Below, in pieces: positions 37,471 through 46,839 of a DNA stretch of 64,000 nucleotides. Source of the stretch: Anaerorhabdus furcosa (GTDB lineage: Bacteria > Bacillota_I > Bacilli_A > Erysipelotrichales > Erysipelotrichaceae); assembly GCF_900167375.1 (NCBI RefSeq), contig NZ_FUWY01000001.1:310001-374000 (forward strand), read 5' to 3'. The translations under genes and the position numbers were made by a program. The notes beneath the pieces are model-generated. The model saw nothing but the letters and a program-made list of their open reading frames with translations, made no database searches and was not told the DNA's origin. Position 1 is the first letter of the stretch. Every line of letters begins with the position of its first letter.

Positions 37471-40400
37471 TTAAAAATTCAAATCTGTTTCATTAATTTG
37501 AGTTTCCGATTCCTGTGTTGTTTCAATTAAATCTGTTTCTTTATTTTCATCAGTTTGTTCACTATTTTCTTCAGGTACTAAATCAAGATCAGTTGGTACT
37601 GTGCTAGGTTGTAAAGATTTCACTTCCAGTACAACTTCTTCTTCCTCACCCCAAGAATCTACAGTTGCATTAAATCCAGGTGCGGATTCTGTAACTTCAA
37701 TAATTGCAGTTTTTGTCACACCTCGATGCGTTGCAGAAATTGTTGCTTTTCCTTTTGCTTTTGCGCTCACCAAACCATTTTGGTCAACTGTTGCAATATT
37801 TTCATTTGAAGATGACCACACAATTAAATTATTATTTGATTGCGGCTTTGTAAGCGTTAGTTGAACAGTTTCATTTACATTTAATTTATGTTCTGTAATA
37901 TCTAAACTTATACGATCATTTTCCAATGGAATATCGATACTTTGTGTTTCTTTTGTGATTTGCCCATTATAAATAACGATAATATCAACATATAGTTTAT
38001 CTACAGTATCCAACCAACCCACTGGCTGAACAGTACTTGGATTTGTCCAAGTTTGCCATGATGAACTTCCATTAGGTAAAGAATATCCAATGTTGGTTCC
38101 ATTTGTATCACCTAAATAGTTTCCATCCATATCTGCAAGATAACCACCCCAAAGTTTATTTTTAACTAGTGGGTTATTATTGCCAGTTGTTAACGGGTAG
38201 CTAACATCTCCTTGTTTATAGTAATATGTCAAAATAATATCATTACCTATTAGTTTTGCAGCATTTTGTACTACATTTGAATCACTGCTTGAAAGCAAAT
38301 TAGTATATTGTTCACTAACCATGTCAATACTTGTTAGCTGACTATTATAATTATCAAAAGTAAATCCTTTATCAAGTGTAAATCGAACAATTACGTTTTC
38401 TCCACGACGATATTCAACTTCAAAATTCGAAATAGTCACTGGATTTGTATCCAATAAGGAGTATACATCTCCAACTTGAACATTTGGATATTGATCATTA
38501 CTCTTTTTAGTAATTTCAAGAGTATTATCTTCTCGCAAAGTAAAATATACATTATTTGAATAACCCCCAATATACCGATTAAGAGTTTCTTGTTTTATAC
38601 TTCCATCAGCATTATATTCAATTTCATCAATTCTCAAATCACCAAAATTATTGTCACTTACTGCCACTTTATAATTTTCATCTTCATACTTAATTTGAAT
38701 TACTTCATTTGTATTTCTTTGATTTACGAAAGTACCTACTACGCCTAAATCAGGTTTTGGTAAACTTCCATTTTTCTTTAATATAATTTTATAACTTGTT
38801 GTCTTTCCATTTGGATTTTTTAATTCTACAATCAATTTATTTTGTCCATTTAATGATTGTTTTGGAACAATCGTAGTATCATTAGAAAAATTATAAATAG
38901 ATTGAGGTTCATTCATTGTATACAGTTTATATGTTGTATCACTACCAATTTGCGGGTTAACCTTAACAACAATAGATTCCATAGCATTCCAATCAATTTC
39001 ACCAATTCCTTCAAAGTAATAATCTCCATAGCCAGGATAGGTTGTATCAAAGTTTAAAATTTGATCATTTATCATAATCTTCGAATTGATGCTATCAACT
39101 GAATATTTACCTGTAATTTCATCAATAAAGAACGAATTCTCTAATAATATTAGTTTAAGGCTTTCCGCTGTTGTATTGTTATATTTCAAAATTTTTGTAT
39201 TACTTCCAGAAAAATTAACTAACATTTTGCTAGCTGATGTATATTCTCGACCAGCATTACCATAATCATTATTTAATTCTGTGATAATACAATTATTAAT
39301 AGTAATTTCTTTACTTGCAATATATAGTGGATTCTTTATTTCTTGATTATTTCTACCATTTATCGTTAGAGAATAGCTTCCTCCGTTTGTAGTTAATCCA
39401 ATTAATCTTAATCCAGTTTGTTCAACAAAATTATTAATAACTACTTCTGATGAAGAAGTACCAATATAACTACCTTCTGCAACTATACCTGCAAACCCAG
39501 TAATATTATCCCAAGTTCCTTTAACACTTCCATTATTTATACAGTCAGTTAGAACAATTCCATAATATTCTCCATCCACAAAATCTTCATTGCTTCTACC
39601 TCGACCAATAATTCCACCAGCAGCTCCTTTACCTACACCATTATAAATGGATTCGCTAGTTACTTCACCATTATTGACAGTTTGAATTATTTGCCCTGTA
39701 TATTCTCCCGCTATTCCTCCAACACTTGTTGGACTATTGCTGCTAAAGTTTGAATACACACGTCCGTTATTTGTACTATTTACAATTGCGTTGAATTGAA
39801 TTATATTTGGTGTTCTACTTGAAAAATGTCCAGTTCCAGCTATTCCTCCAACTGTTAAACCACCATTTACACTACCATTGTTTATACAATTTTCTATTGC
39901 ATAAACATTTGGGGTACCATCTTCTTGACTCATTTTTCCAACAATTCCGCCAGTTGATGTAACTCCATTAACTGTTCCATTATTCACACAATTTTTAATT
40001 GCAGACTGATTAGCTGCTACAAATTGACCAACAATTCCTCCAGTATTTCCTGCAGTACCATTTACGATTGCAACATTACTACAATTCAAAATAATTGATC
40101 CTTTTGTACTTAACCCCGCAATTCCTCCAACTTCTTTAGCAGTTACACTACCACTAGTTGTTGAATTACTAATTGTACTTGTATTCGTTATTTTTCCCGC
40201 AATTAATCCCGCACAATCGTTTGAATCTACACTAACATTACCTACTACATTCAAATTTTTTATAGTTCCATTTGAAACAACACTAAATAAACCTGTTGGA
40301 ATTGTTACATCGTCACTAGGTGACTTCGTAATATTTATATTTTTAATTACTAAATTATTTCCATCAAAAATACCTTTAAAAGAATTAGTATCTCCTTTAC

Positions 40401-41574
40401 CAATTGGAGTCCATTCAAAATTTGCTAAGTCAATATTAGCATTCAGCGTAATTATTTTATTTTCGAAACTATTTCCATCACTCACAAGTTGTGCTAAACC
40501 AGCAAGTTGATCTGCCTTATTAATAACAAATGAGTTAGTCGAATCGTTATACCACGAGCTATCAACAGTTGTACCATCCCATGCTGATGTAGGAATTGGT
40601 GTTGCTGTTGGTGCCGGTGTTGGATTAGAAGTTTCTGGTGTTGCTGTTGGTGCTTGTGTAGGTACCACTGTTGGTTTTGGTGTTGCAGGTTTTGGTGTTT
40701 GCGTTGCTACAGGCGTTGGTGTTGCCACTGCAACTTCTTTATTTGTATCCTGAATAGGATTCGTACTTACTGTGGTTGTATCTGCTTTTATATTACCTGT
40801 AACATTTGTTTTATCTGTTGTTAATACTGTTTGTAATTTTCCATCACCTGAAACATCTACTTTAGTCTCAGTTGCCAAGCTACCTACCACTGCATCTTTT
40901 CCCAAAGTGATAGCTGTATTTTGTGCATTTGAAGAAACAGTCACTGTAGTTACAGGTGCTTCAAGATTTACTTTACTTGCAGCTTTAATATCGAGTTGCC
41001 CAATTGGTGCCTTTGATGATAATTCAACAGTTGCATTTAGATCAACTTTTTTTATTTGTGCATTTTCTTTTATTTCAACAACACTTCCTGTTGAAGAAGA
41101 TGTTAATGAAAGATTTTTAATTTCACCTTGTACTTCGAGTTTAGTTTCACTTGCGATTTCTAGGTTATCCACTGATGTGTTTTCAGAAACGATAATACGC
41201 ACTTTCCCATCAGGTCGATTACTCGAAATAGAGTTAACTTTACTATTATCAATATGAACAGAGTTCTCTCCTCCACCATTAACAATTAATTGTCCTTTTA
41301 TTTCTACACCATCAAGAAATACATTTCCTTCTCCAACTTGCTTATCAATGATTAAGTCTTGTTCGAATGTTGTATTTTTAATTGTTACATCTTGCGCAAC
41401 TATTTTTCCTGACTCTAACTTTTCGTTTTCATAAGTTTTAGACTCATCAAAAAGCATTACAGTTTCTTTTTGATCTACAACTGCCGTTTCATCTTTTGGT
41501 TTATTGCTTGAACAACCTGTTAAAGTCGCAACAATAAGCAAAATACTCAAAAATTGTATTCCCAGTTTTTTCAT
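37471..41574 (-). CDS. Giant surface lipoprotein with GLUG-type repeats and Big2-like domain (paralog 2)
   Basis: This 1,367-residue protein has lipobox TLTGC (Cys21). The same beta-helix-like N-domain and Thr/Pro linker as in its two neighbours lead to WDGTTVDSSWY...WTPIG and then many GGIVG/GGIAG units (about residues 430-700), typical of GLUG repeats. A C-terminal domain shared with paralog 3 contains LYVDIIVIYNGQ. Near residues 1240-1320 a bacterial Ig-like group 2 domain is visible (NNLIVWSSSNENIATVDQNG). The tail is acidic. AAAGGAGA precedes the ATG. It is the gene directly downstream of an intact c-di-GMP-I riboswitch, so its expression should follow c-di-GMP levels. It is probably an adhesin or matrix protein, by inference. 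Confidence 0.85.
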   Translation of the reverse strand: MKKLGIQFLSILLIVATLTGCSSNKPKDETAVVDQKETVMLFDESKTYENEKLESGKIVAQDVTIKNTTFEQDLIIDKQVGEGNVFLDGVEIKGQLIVNGGGENSVHIDNSKVNSISSNRPDGKVRIIVSENTSVDNLEIASETKLEVQGEIKNLSLTSSSTGSVVEIKENAQIKKVDLNATVELSSKAPIGQLDIKAASKVNLEAPVTTVTVSSNAQNTAITLGKDAVVGSLATETKVDVSGDGKLQTVLTTDKTNVTGNIKADTTTVSTNPIQDTNKEVAVATPTPVATQTPKPATPKPTVVPTQAPTATPETSNPTPAPTATPIPTSAWDGTTVDSSWYNDSTNSFVINKADQLAGLAQLVSDGNSFENKIITLNANIDLANFEWTPIGKGDTNSFKGIFDGNNLVIKNINITKSPSDDVTIPTGLFSVVSNGTIKNLNVVGNVSVDSNDCAGLIAGKITNTSTISNSTTSGSVTAKEVGGIAGLSTKGSIILNCSNVAIVNGTAGNTGGIVGQFVAANQSAIKNCVNNGTVNGVTSTGGIVGKMSQEDGTPNVYAIENCINNGSVNGGLTVGGIAGTGHFSSRTPNIIQFNAIVNSTNNGRVYSNFSSNSPTSVGGIAGEYTGQIIQTVNNGEVTSESIYNGVGKGAAGGIIGRGRSNEDFVDGEYYGIVLTDCINNGSVKGTWDNITGFAGIVAEGSYIGTSSSEVVINNFVEQTGLRLIGLTTNGGSYSLTINGRNNQEIKNPLYIASKEITINNCIITELNNDYGNAGREYTSASKMLVNFSGSNTKILKYNNTTAESLKLILLENSFFIDEITGKYSVDSINSKIMINDQILNFDTTYPGYGDYYFEGIGEIDWNAMESIVVKVNPQIGSDTTYKLYTMNEPQSIYNFSNDTTIVPKQSLNGQNKLIVELKNPNGKTTSYKIILKKNGSLPKPDLGVVGTFVNQRNTNEVIQIKYEDENYKVAVSDNNFGDLRIDEIEYNADGSIKQETLNRYIGGYSNNVYFTLREDNTLEITKKSNDQYPNVQVGDVYSLLDTNPVTISNFEVEYRRGENVIVRFTLDKGFTFDNYNSQLTSIDMVSEQYTNLLSSSDSNVVQNAAKLIGNDIILTYYYKQGDVSYPLTTGNNNPLVKNKLWGGYLADMDGNYLGDTNGTNIGYSLPNGSSSWQTWTNPSTVQPVGWLDTVDKLYVDIIVIYNGQITKETQSIDIPLENDRISLDITEHKLNVNETVQLTLTKPQSNNNLIVWSSSNENIATVDQNGLVSAKAKGKATISATHRGVTKTAIIEVTESAPGFNATVDSWGEEEEVVLEVKSLQPSTVPTDLDLVPEENSEQTDENKETDLIETTQESETQINETDLNF

Positions 41575-41593
41575 GTTGTCTCTCCTTTATAAT

Positions 41594-41706
41594 ACAAAAA
41601 GTGTACCCGGCTATACCCAGTACACTTATGGTTCTTGTGCAACTGGCTACCATTTAACAGGCCCTATAGCTTTGTGCCCCTACCTTTCGATAGGTTTACC
41701 GATGAT
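41594..41706 (-). ncRNA. c-di-GMP-I (GEMM) riboswitch with intrinsic terminator
   Basis: The minus-strand aptamer reads GGTAAACCTATCGAAAGGTA, then GGGGCACAAAGCTATAGGGC, then CTG with a variable loop, then ATGGTAGCCAGTTGC. This matches the class I c-di-GMP aptamer, including the CGAAAG tetraloop, the CAAAGC element and the GCCAGTTGC 3-prime strand. A terminator follows at 41594-41627 (AAGTGTAC/GTACACTT with T-run). The lipoprotein gene starts 20 bases beyond. On or off sense cannot be decided by eye. Confidence 0.9.
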
Positions 41707-41718
41707 ATCTTTACTTTA

Positions 41719-41746
41719 ATTATACCAACTCAATTTATTATTACAA
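41719..41746 (-). promoter_or_regulatory. Promoter of the riboswitch-controlled lipoprotein gene
   Basis: TTGTAA (41741-41746) and TATAAT (41719-41724) are 16 bases apart; the -10 is extended by TGG. Transcription would begin a few bases before the aptamer. Confidence 0.7.
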
Positions 41747-41821
41747 GTAACAAATACAACTTTAAATGTAAGATACGACAAAGAAACATAACTCTCAGGG
41801 TTCGTTTTGATGCGTAAAATA

Positions 41822-41852
41822 GGAAAGGACAATCAAGTAGATTGTCCTTTCC
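41822..41852 (-). terminator. Terminator of lipoprotein paralog 3
   Basis: A perfect 13-bp stem (GGAAAGGACAATC at 41822-41834 with 41840-41852) and 5-base loop lies 32 bases after the stop codon. The minus strand continues with TATTTTA. Confidence 0.75.
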
Positions 41853-41883
41853 TTACAAAGTTTTCCCGATTTTAATCACATTT

Positions 41884-44800
41884 CTATTGATTTGAACTTT
41901 CTTCTTGATCGATAGAATCAAAAAGTATAGGTAAATCTTTCTCAATTTCATCTGTTTTTTCATTTGATTCATCTAAACTAGGTACACTCTCATCTAAATT
42001 TTGTGATCCCTCATTAATTTGATTAACTATTGTATCATTTGGAATTTCTACTGATACAGTTTTCTTTATTACTTTACCTTCCACAACTATTACAATATCA
42101 ACATATAATGATTTCCCCTTAACTGGATCTAACCATTTAGTTGCCACTGTTCCTATTTTTGGGTTTGTTGCGGTTAACCATGTTTTATTCGATAAAACCG
42201 TACTACCCAGCATTGTTCCGTTGATTATATTTCCATTAGGAATCGTAACAGTATTTGCTCCATCTTTATAAATTAAATACTCACTCCAAAACTTATTCTT
42301 CATTAAAGGAATTTGACTTCCTTGTAAATCAACTGTCATTAAAGGAATCTGATTGTTATCTTCAATATAATAGTAATAATAAATAATATCATTACCTAAT
42401 TTTCTTGCAGCTTGTTCCTGTTCAGTTTGTGTACCCGCTAGAATTTGAGCATAAAGAGTCGCAATATCCACTTCTGTTGGAGGTGTTAAAATGAACCCAC
42501 GGGTCAAATCAAATTGTACAACGATATCTTCACTCACCGGATTATATCGAATACTTTCATTTGAAATTGACGGTATGTTTAAATCAATTACATTTCCTTG
42601 TACCACTCCTGTTAATTTCCCACCTTCATTTATAACTAGTTCTGTATCATTTGTAATAATTGCATTTGCCGTTGTTGGAACTATTAACTCGCAGTTACTT
42701 TTGACAACGAAATTATTATTTAGTGATTCTCCTGTAACTTCTTTAGTAAATGTATAATTCCCCGGTGCTAATTCTACTTTACTATTCACTTTACTTGAAT
42801 ACATTAATCCATCTATTACTCCTTTTGGATTTGATGCAAATGTATATTTATAATATCCATCTTCTGCTTTTAATGAATAATCCGTATATACGAAATCATT
42901 ATAACAACTATAATAAGTATTTTGTTTTGCAATTGACGCATAATCGAGGGTTAGATTAACCGTTTTGCTTGAACCTTTTTTATTTGTAGTATCATAGGGG
43001 AAATATTGCCCTGCAGAGAATATCGTTCCCGTACTTGACCAATTGTCATTCTCATAGCTATAGCCTGTTATTTCATTATTCTCAATTCTTATATTTGTAT
43101 TGTTATCTGTTCCAGCTAACAAAACTATACCATTCGAAATCGCTTCTTCACCGTTAACTGTGTTCGATGAAATCAATTTGTTATTTGTTATTTCAACACG
43201 ATTCGATACTACAGTTATAGCATTTCTGCGTGCATCAACTGGATTGCCTGTTATCCATCCTTGATTGTGGATCTCTAATCCATTGATTTTGACATTATCC
43301 ACATCAATGATGAATGATCCATAGATTTTGCTATTAGTAGCTCCTAAAATTTCTTTAGTTTTAGTCACACGATAAATTGTATAATCACTGTCAGTTCCAA
43401 TTGTCCCTCTAATTTCAATCTTTGCTACATTGGATTTCAAAGCGTTCTCTAGTTGTTCTTTTGTTTGAACTATTGTTTTCGTTTCTTTATCCGATGCATA
43501 GAATGGAACTGAATTCACCACTGTATTTCCACTAATAATTTTTGGATTCATATCTTCACTATTTTTAACAAACACTTGCCCTTTATTTTCAAAAGATTTG
43601 ATATCAACCACTGAAGTATATGCCCATCCTGCTAAACTACCTGCATTTATATAAGATGCATAGATTTTACCTTCATTCTTACAATTATCAACAAATACAG
43701 TCGAATCATACCCCGTATAATTAACTGTGTCGGCTCCCTTCCAGTTTGGATATTCCGTTCTTGATGAAGCATCGAAACTTCCAATCTTCTTCGAACTAGC
43801 CTCTGTGATACTTCCCCACATACTTCCAACATTCGCTTCTCCACTAATTGTAACATTCGAATTTACAACAATGTTTTGAAATGAGTAGGTTGCATTATTT
43901 TTACCAACCGCATAGTGTGAGTAGTTCCACATTTGTCCAACAATTCCACCCACAGCCCACGATTTACATGTAGGATCTGTTGATTGAGGATCATTTACAT
44001 ACACTTGTCCATTGCTTAGAGTTATACCGTCAAATGTTGAACCACCTAATGCATATGCCGCAACAACAGCAACTCTACTTTCTCCACCGACATTAAATCC
44101 GTCAAAATTTAAGTTTTTAATTGTTGCATCACTGACAAATCCAAATAATGCGGCTCCATCATTTGCTGTCTTCGAATCATTATAAACTTTCAATCCTTTG
44201 ATTGTATAATTGTTTCCATTAAGTGTTCCTGAGAACGTGTTGTGATAAAACCAATATTGTGAGTAATTGCTACCCGCATCTTCATTTTTATATGTGGTTC
44301 CTGCACGTGCATATCTTAGTCCTATCGGGGTCCACAGTTTATTATTTAAGTCAATATCTCCACCCAAGTTAATCGTTTTCCCAGCAAAATTATTTCCTTC
44401 ATTAACCAACTGTCCAAATCCCGCAAGCTGTGCCCCATTATATAACGTAAATGTTGTTGATGCCGAATTATACCAACTGGTATCAATTGTTACTCCATCC
44501 CAAGGCAACTTAGAAACCGGCGGTTCCGTTGGTTGGGGTGTTGGATTAGAAATACCAGGTGTTTCTGTAGGTTTGGGTGTTTCTATAGATTTCGGAGTCT
44601 CTGTAGGCTTTGGTGTTGCAGGTTTTGGTGTATTTGTAATAGTTGGTGTAGGAGTTGTTGCTGCTGCACCTTTATTGATTGCATCTTGTATTGGCGTTGT
44701 ACTTACTGTTGTATTCTCAGGTTTAACATTGCCTGTCACAAAAGTTTTATCTGTTGTTACTACAGTTCCAAGTTTTCCTGTGCCCGATACATCCAGTTTT

Positions 44801-45510
44801 ACTTCTGTTCCTAGATTATTAACTACTGCATCTTTTTTTAAATCAATCGTTGTATTCTGAGCACTTGAAGAAACAGTAACTAAATTTACTGCCGATTCTA
44901 ACGTCACTTTGCTTTCTGCTTTTATCGCTAAGTGTTCAATTGGCGATTTAGCCGAAAGAACAACCGGAGCATTAATTTCTACTGTTTTAATTTTTGCTGT
45001 TTCACCAATATTAACCGAACTACTTGTTGCGTTTTGCGAAATCGAAAGAGTCTTCATCTCTCCATGAACTTCTAATTTAGTTACGCTATCAATATCTAGT
45101 AAATCTACTGATGAAGTTTCAGCGACTACAATACGAACAGTTCCCTCTACTCGATTGCTTGACACTGAATTGATTTTACTATTCTCAATGTGAATAGAAT
45201 TTTCTCCACCACCATTAACAATCAGTTTTCCTTTTACTTCAACTCCATCAAGATAAACATTTCCATCTCCAACTTTTTTATCAATAATTAAGTCTTTTTC
45301 AAAAGTCATGTTTTTCAATTTAACATCTTCGGCAGTGATTTCACCTGATTCCAATATCTTATTTTCATAAATTTTGGATTCATCAAATAACATAAATGTT
45401 GTTTTCTTATTTGCTTCATTCATTTCTTCTTTTGGGTTTGCATTTGTACACCCTGTTAAAACGGTTACTAACATAACTACGACAATCAAATAAATCCCTA
45501 ATCTTTTCAT
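41884..45510 (-). CDS. Giant surface lipoprotein with beta-helix-like and GLUG-type repeats (paralog 3)
   Basis: This 1,208-residue protein has lipobox VLTGC (Cys21). The N-terminal beta-helix-like domain is nearly parallel to those of paralogs 1 and 2, and a Thr/Pro/Lys linker leads into WDGVTIDTSWY...WTPIG. The middle block, which contains ESRVAVVAAYALGGSTF and PKIISGNTVV...SVPFYASDK, is shared with paralog 1. The C-terminal block (VRY-type beta region ending YVDIVIVVEGK) is shared with paralog 2. The three proteins therefore look like mosaics. GGAGGTAG precedes the ATG. The tail is acidic and ends ESSNQ. A diverged aptamer-like element lies in its leader. Confidence 0.82.
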   Translation of the reverse strand: MKRLGIYLIVVVMLVTVLTGCTNANPKEEMNEANKKTTFMLFDESKIYENKILESGEITAEDVKLKNMTFEKDLIIDKKVGDGNVYLDGVEVKGKLIVNGGGENSIHIENSKINSVSSNRVEGTVRIVVAETSSVDLLDIDSVTKLEVHGEMKTLSISQNATSSSVNIGETAKIKTVEINAPVVLSAKSPIEHLAIKAESKVTLESAVNLVTVSSSAQNTTIDLKKDAVVNNLGTEVKLDVSGTGKLGTVVTTDKTFVTGNVKPENTTVSTTPIQDAINKGAAATTPTPTITNTPKPATPKPTETPKSIETPKPTETPGISNPTPQPTEPPVSKLPWDGVTIDTSWYNSASTTFTLYNGAQLAGFGQLVNEGNNFAGKTINLGGDIDLNNKLWTPIGLRYARAGTTYKNEDAGSNYSQYWFYHNTFSGTLNGNNYTIKGLKVYNDSKTANDGAALFGFVSDATIKNLNFDGFNVGGESRVAVVAAYALGGSTFDGITLSNGQVYVNDPQSTDPTCKSWAVGGIVGQMWNYSHYAVGKNNATYSFQNIVVNSNVTISGEANVGSMWGSITEASSKKIGSFDASSRTEYPNWKGADTVNYTGYDSTVFVDNCKNEGKIYASYINAGSLAGWAYTSVVDIKSFENKGQVFVKNSEDMNPKIISGNTVVNSVPFYASDKETKTIVQTKEQLENALKSNVAKIEIRGTIGTDSDYTIYRVTKTKEILGATNSKIYGSFIIDVDNVKINGLEIHNQGWITGNPVDARRNAITVVSNRVEITNNKLISSNTVNGEEAISNGIVLLAGTDNNTNIRIENNEITGYSYENDNWSSTGTIFSAGQYFPYDTTNKKGSSKTVNLTLDYASIAKQNTYYSCYNDFVYTDYSLKAEDGYYKYTFASNPKGVIDGLMYSSKVNSKVELAPGNYTFTKEVTGESLNNNFVVKSNCELIVPTTANAIITNDTELVINEGGKLTGVVQGNVIDLNIPSISNESIRYNPVSEDIVVQFDLTRGFILTPPTEVDIATLYAQILAGTQTEQEQAARKLGNDIIYYYYYIEDNNQIPLMTVDLQGSQIPLMKNKFWSEYLIYKDGANTVTIPNGNIINGTMLGSTVLSNKTWLTATNPKIGTVATKWLDPVKGKSLYVDIVIVVEGKVIKKTVSVEIPNDTIVNQINEGSQNLDESVPSLDESNEKTDEIEKDLPILFDSIDQEESSNQ

Positions 45511-45565
45511 TCTTTGCTACCTCCACAATCGAAAAGTTGAATAATTCAGTAGTTATACAAGATTA

Positions 45566-45630
45566 TCCTGAGTAACTAGTTACCTTTTTAGGCCTTCAGC
45601 ATTTGTTTCACTGTTTTAATGTGTTTTGAT
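45566..45630 (-). ncRNA. Diverged c-di-GMP-I-like element (candidate)
   Basis: On the minus strand, GTGAAACAAATGCTGAAGG continues with CCTAAAAAGGTAACTAGTTA and CTC. This follows the layout of the 3-prime half of a class I c-di-GMP aptamer (CAAAGC, GG.CTAA, then a GGTA...GTTAC strand). The expected GAAA tetraloop in the first hairpin is absent (ATTAAAACA instead), and no terminator follows. It may be a decayed or variant riboswitch, or another structured leader. Confidence 0.4.
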
Positions 45631-46553
45631 TTTAATGTATTGGTTCTCTCTCAAAAAATCAATTATTTCTAAATTACCTTTAATTTATTATTTCTTTGAG
45701 ATACATTTATTCACGGGGATTATCGCATTAAAATTACAATACTACAATAGGATACCTTTTTGAATAAAACTTATTGTTATCTATTTACTTGTATTCTCTA
45801 TTTCCTTAAGTACCTTTCTTGCAGATTTCAAATTATTTCACATTTCAATTTCTTAGTTAAAAAATCTTACAAAAATTCGAACTCTTTTAAAATGATTTCT
45901 TTTAATTAATTATTGATATTTGTGGGTTCTATATATTGATAGCAAATACAAAATTTCTCTCTATTGAACACTATAACACTCGCATTTATATATTCATGCC
46001 CTTATCTAAATAACATTGATTCTTAGTACTATAAAAGTTACATTTAAATCAAATTGGAATTATTTAAGTAAGCAATCATCTTACTAAATTATCTCTCTAT
46101 TTTTCAAAACCATCTCGATGCTTTAACCCCATCCTAGTTCTTACTACCTCATATAAATCAAAATCCACTTGACTATCTATCCATAAGATATCATGATAAT
46201 TTTTATGCGAAAATGCATCTAAAAAAGACAGCACTTTTTGCGCTATCTTGATTTGTTTTTGTTGCCACACCTGTTATTTGTTTGTAATGAGGATTGATAA
46301 TATAAAGAGATGACGGTTCTTCATACTTCGAGATTTTCACTAAGCATTTCTCGCTAAAATGATTAGTATACAAACAGGCTGTGGCACGGGAGTTGGACAT
46401 TACGGGTATTGGTTTAAATTTGGGCTGTTTTAGAGAAAATCTAGGTATTGGTCATTCGGGTATTGGAATCTTATATTACTTTGGTAAGATTCACACATAT
46501 TTACAAGTTTCACTATGTTCATAGTTACTTCAAATTGCTAGATAGATATACAA
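45631..46553. other. Long region between riboswitch and paralog 3
   Basis: This 0.9-kb stretch holds the frameshifted remnant (46097-46400) and three copies of GGTATTGG (around 46405, 46444 and 46458; two are preceded by CGG). The rest is AT-rich with stops in all frames. A possible -35 TTGATT lies near 45656. Confidence 0.5.
46097..46400 (-). pseudogene. Frameshifted ORF remnant of unknown family
   Basis: A minus-strand frame from 46400 encodes a protein-like stretch (SEKCLVKISKYEEPSSLYII, then NPHYKQITGVATKTNQ) and then drifts to an early stop. A neighbouring frame continues sensibly from about 46240: IAQKVLSFLDAFSHKNYHDI, then LWIDSQVDFDLYEVV, ending HRDGFEK at a stop at 46097. Two coherent halves in different frames suggest one gene broken by a frameshift near 46235-46245. 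No ribosome site or clear start is seen. The family is not recognised. It stands downstream of an intact c-di-GMP riboswitch. Confidence 0.4.
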
Positions 46554-46675
46554 ACAAAAAAGTGCACTCATATCCAGTGCACTTTAAAAAGTAATTTATG
46601 TGCAACTGGCTGTCATTTTAAAGACCCTATAGTTTTGTGTCATCATCTTTCGATGATTTTACCTATTTAGTTTAT
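46554..46675 (-). ncRNA. Second c-di-GMP-I (GEMM) riboswitch with terminator, no intact gene behind it
   Basis: The minus-strand aptamer reads GGTAAAATCATCGAAAGATG, then ATGACACAAAACTATAGGGT, then CTTTAAAATGACAGCCAGTTGC. It has the CGAAAG tetraloop with an extended ATCAT/ATGAT stem, GGGTCT and the GCCAGTTGC strand, as in the 41.6-kb copy. The terminator is AAAGTGCACT (46559-46568) with AGTGCACTTT (46576-46585) plus T-run. The next intact gene on that strand begins about 1 kb away. Confidence 0.88.
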
Positions 46676-46681
46676 ATTTAT

Positions 46682-46711
46682 AGTATAACCTATATTCTAA
46701 CTCTTTTGCAA
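46682..46711 (-). promoter_or_regulatory. Promoter of the orphan riboswitch
   Basis: TTGCAA (46706-46711) and TATACT (46682-46687) lie 18 bases apart on the minus strand, immediately upstream of the aptamer. Confidence 0.6.
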
Positions 46712-46807
46712 CCTAATTGACTATAAGATAAATTATTCACATTTAAAGACTTTTAAGTATACTACCCTTTATTAATACTCCCATAAATCATATTCGCTTG
46801 GTAATGT

Positions 46808-46839
46808 AAAAAAGAAAGAGAACAATACATTCTCTTTCT
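46808..46839 (-). terminator. Terminator of feoB
   Basis: AGAAAGAGAA (46813-46822) pairs perfectly with TTCTCTTTCT (46830-46839), overlapping the feoB stop. A T-run follows on the minus strand. Confidence 0.8.

Noticed and set aside
44267-44860. Long plus-strand ORF with GVSVGLGV/FGVSVGFGV repeats opposite lipoprotein paralog 3
   Set aside because: It is the antisense of the Thr/Pro-coding linker and beta-helix domain; no ribosome site, and the repeats are explained by the opposite strand.
46203-46400. 65-residue minus-strand ORF as an intact gene
   Set aside because: No ribosome site, and the adjacent frame continues more sensibly; better explained as one half of a frameshifted remnant.
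46400-46470. Three GGTATTGG copies as an operator or mobile-element end
   Set aside because: Irregular spacing, no inverted partner and no transposase; too weak to call.
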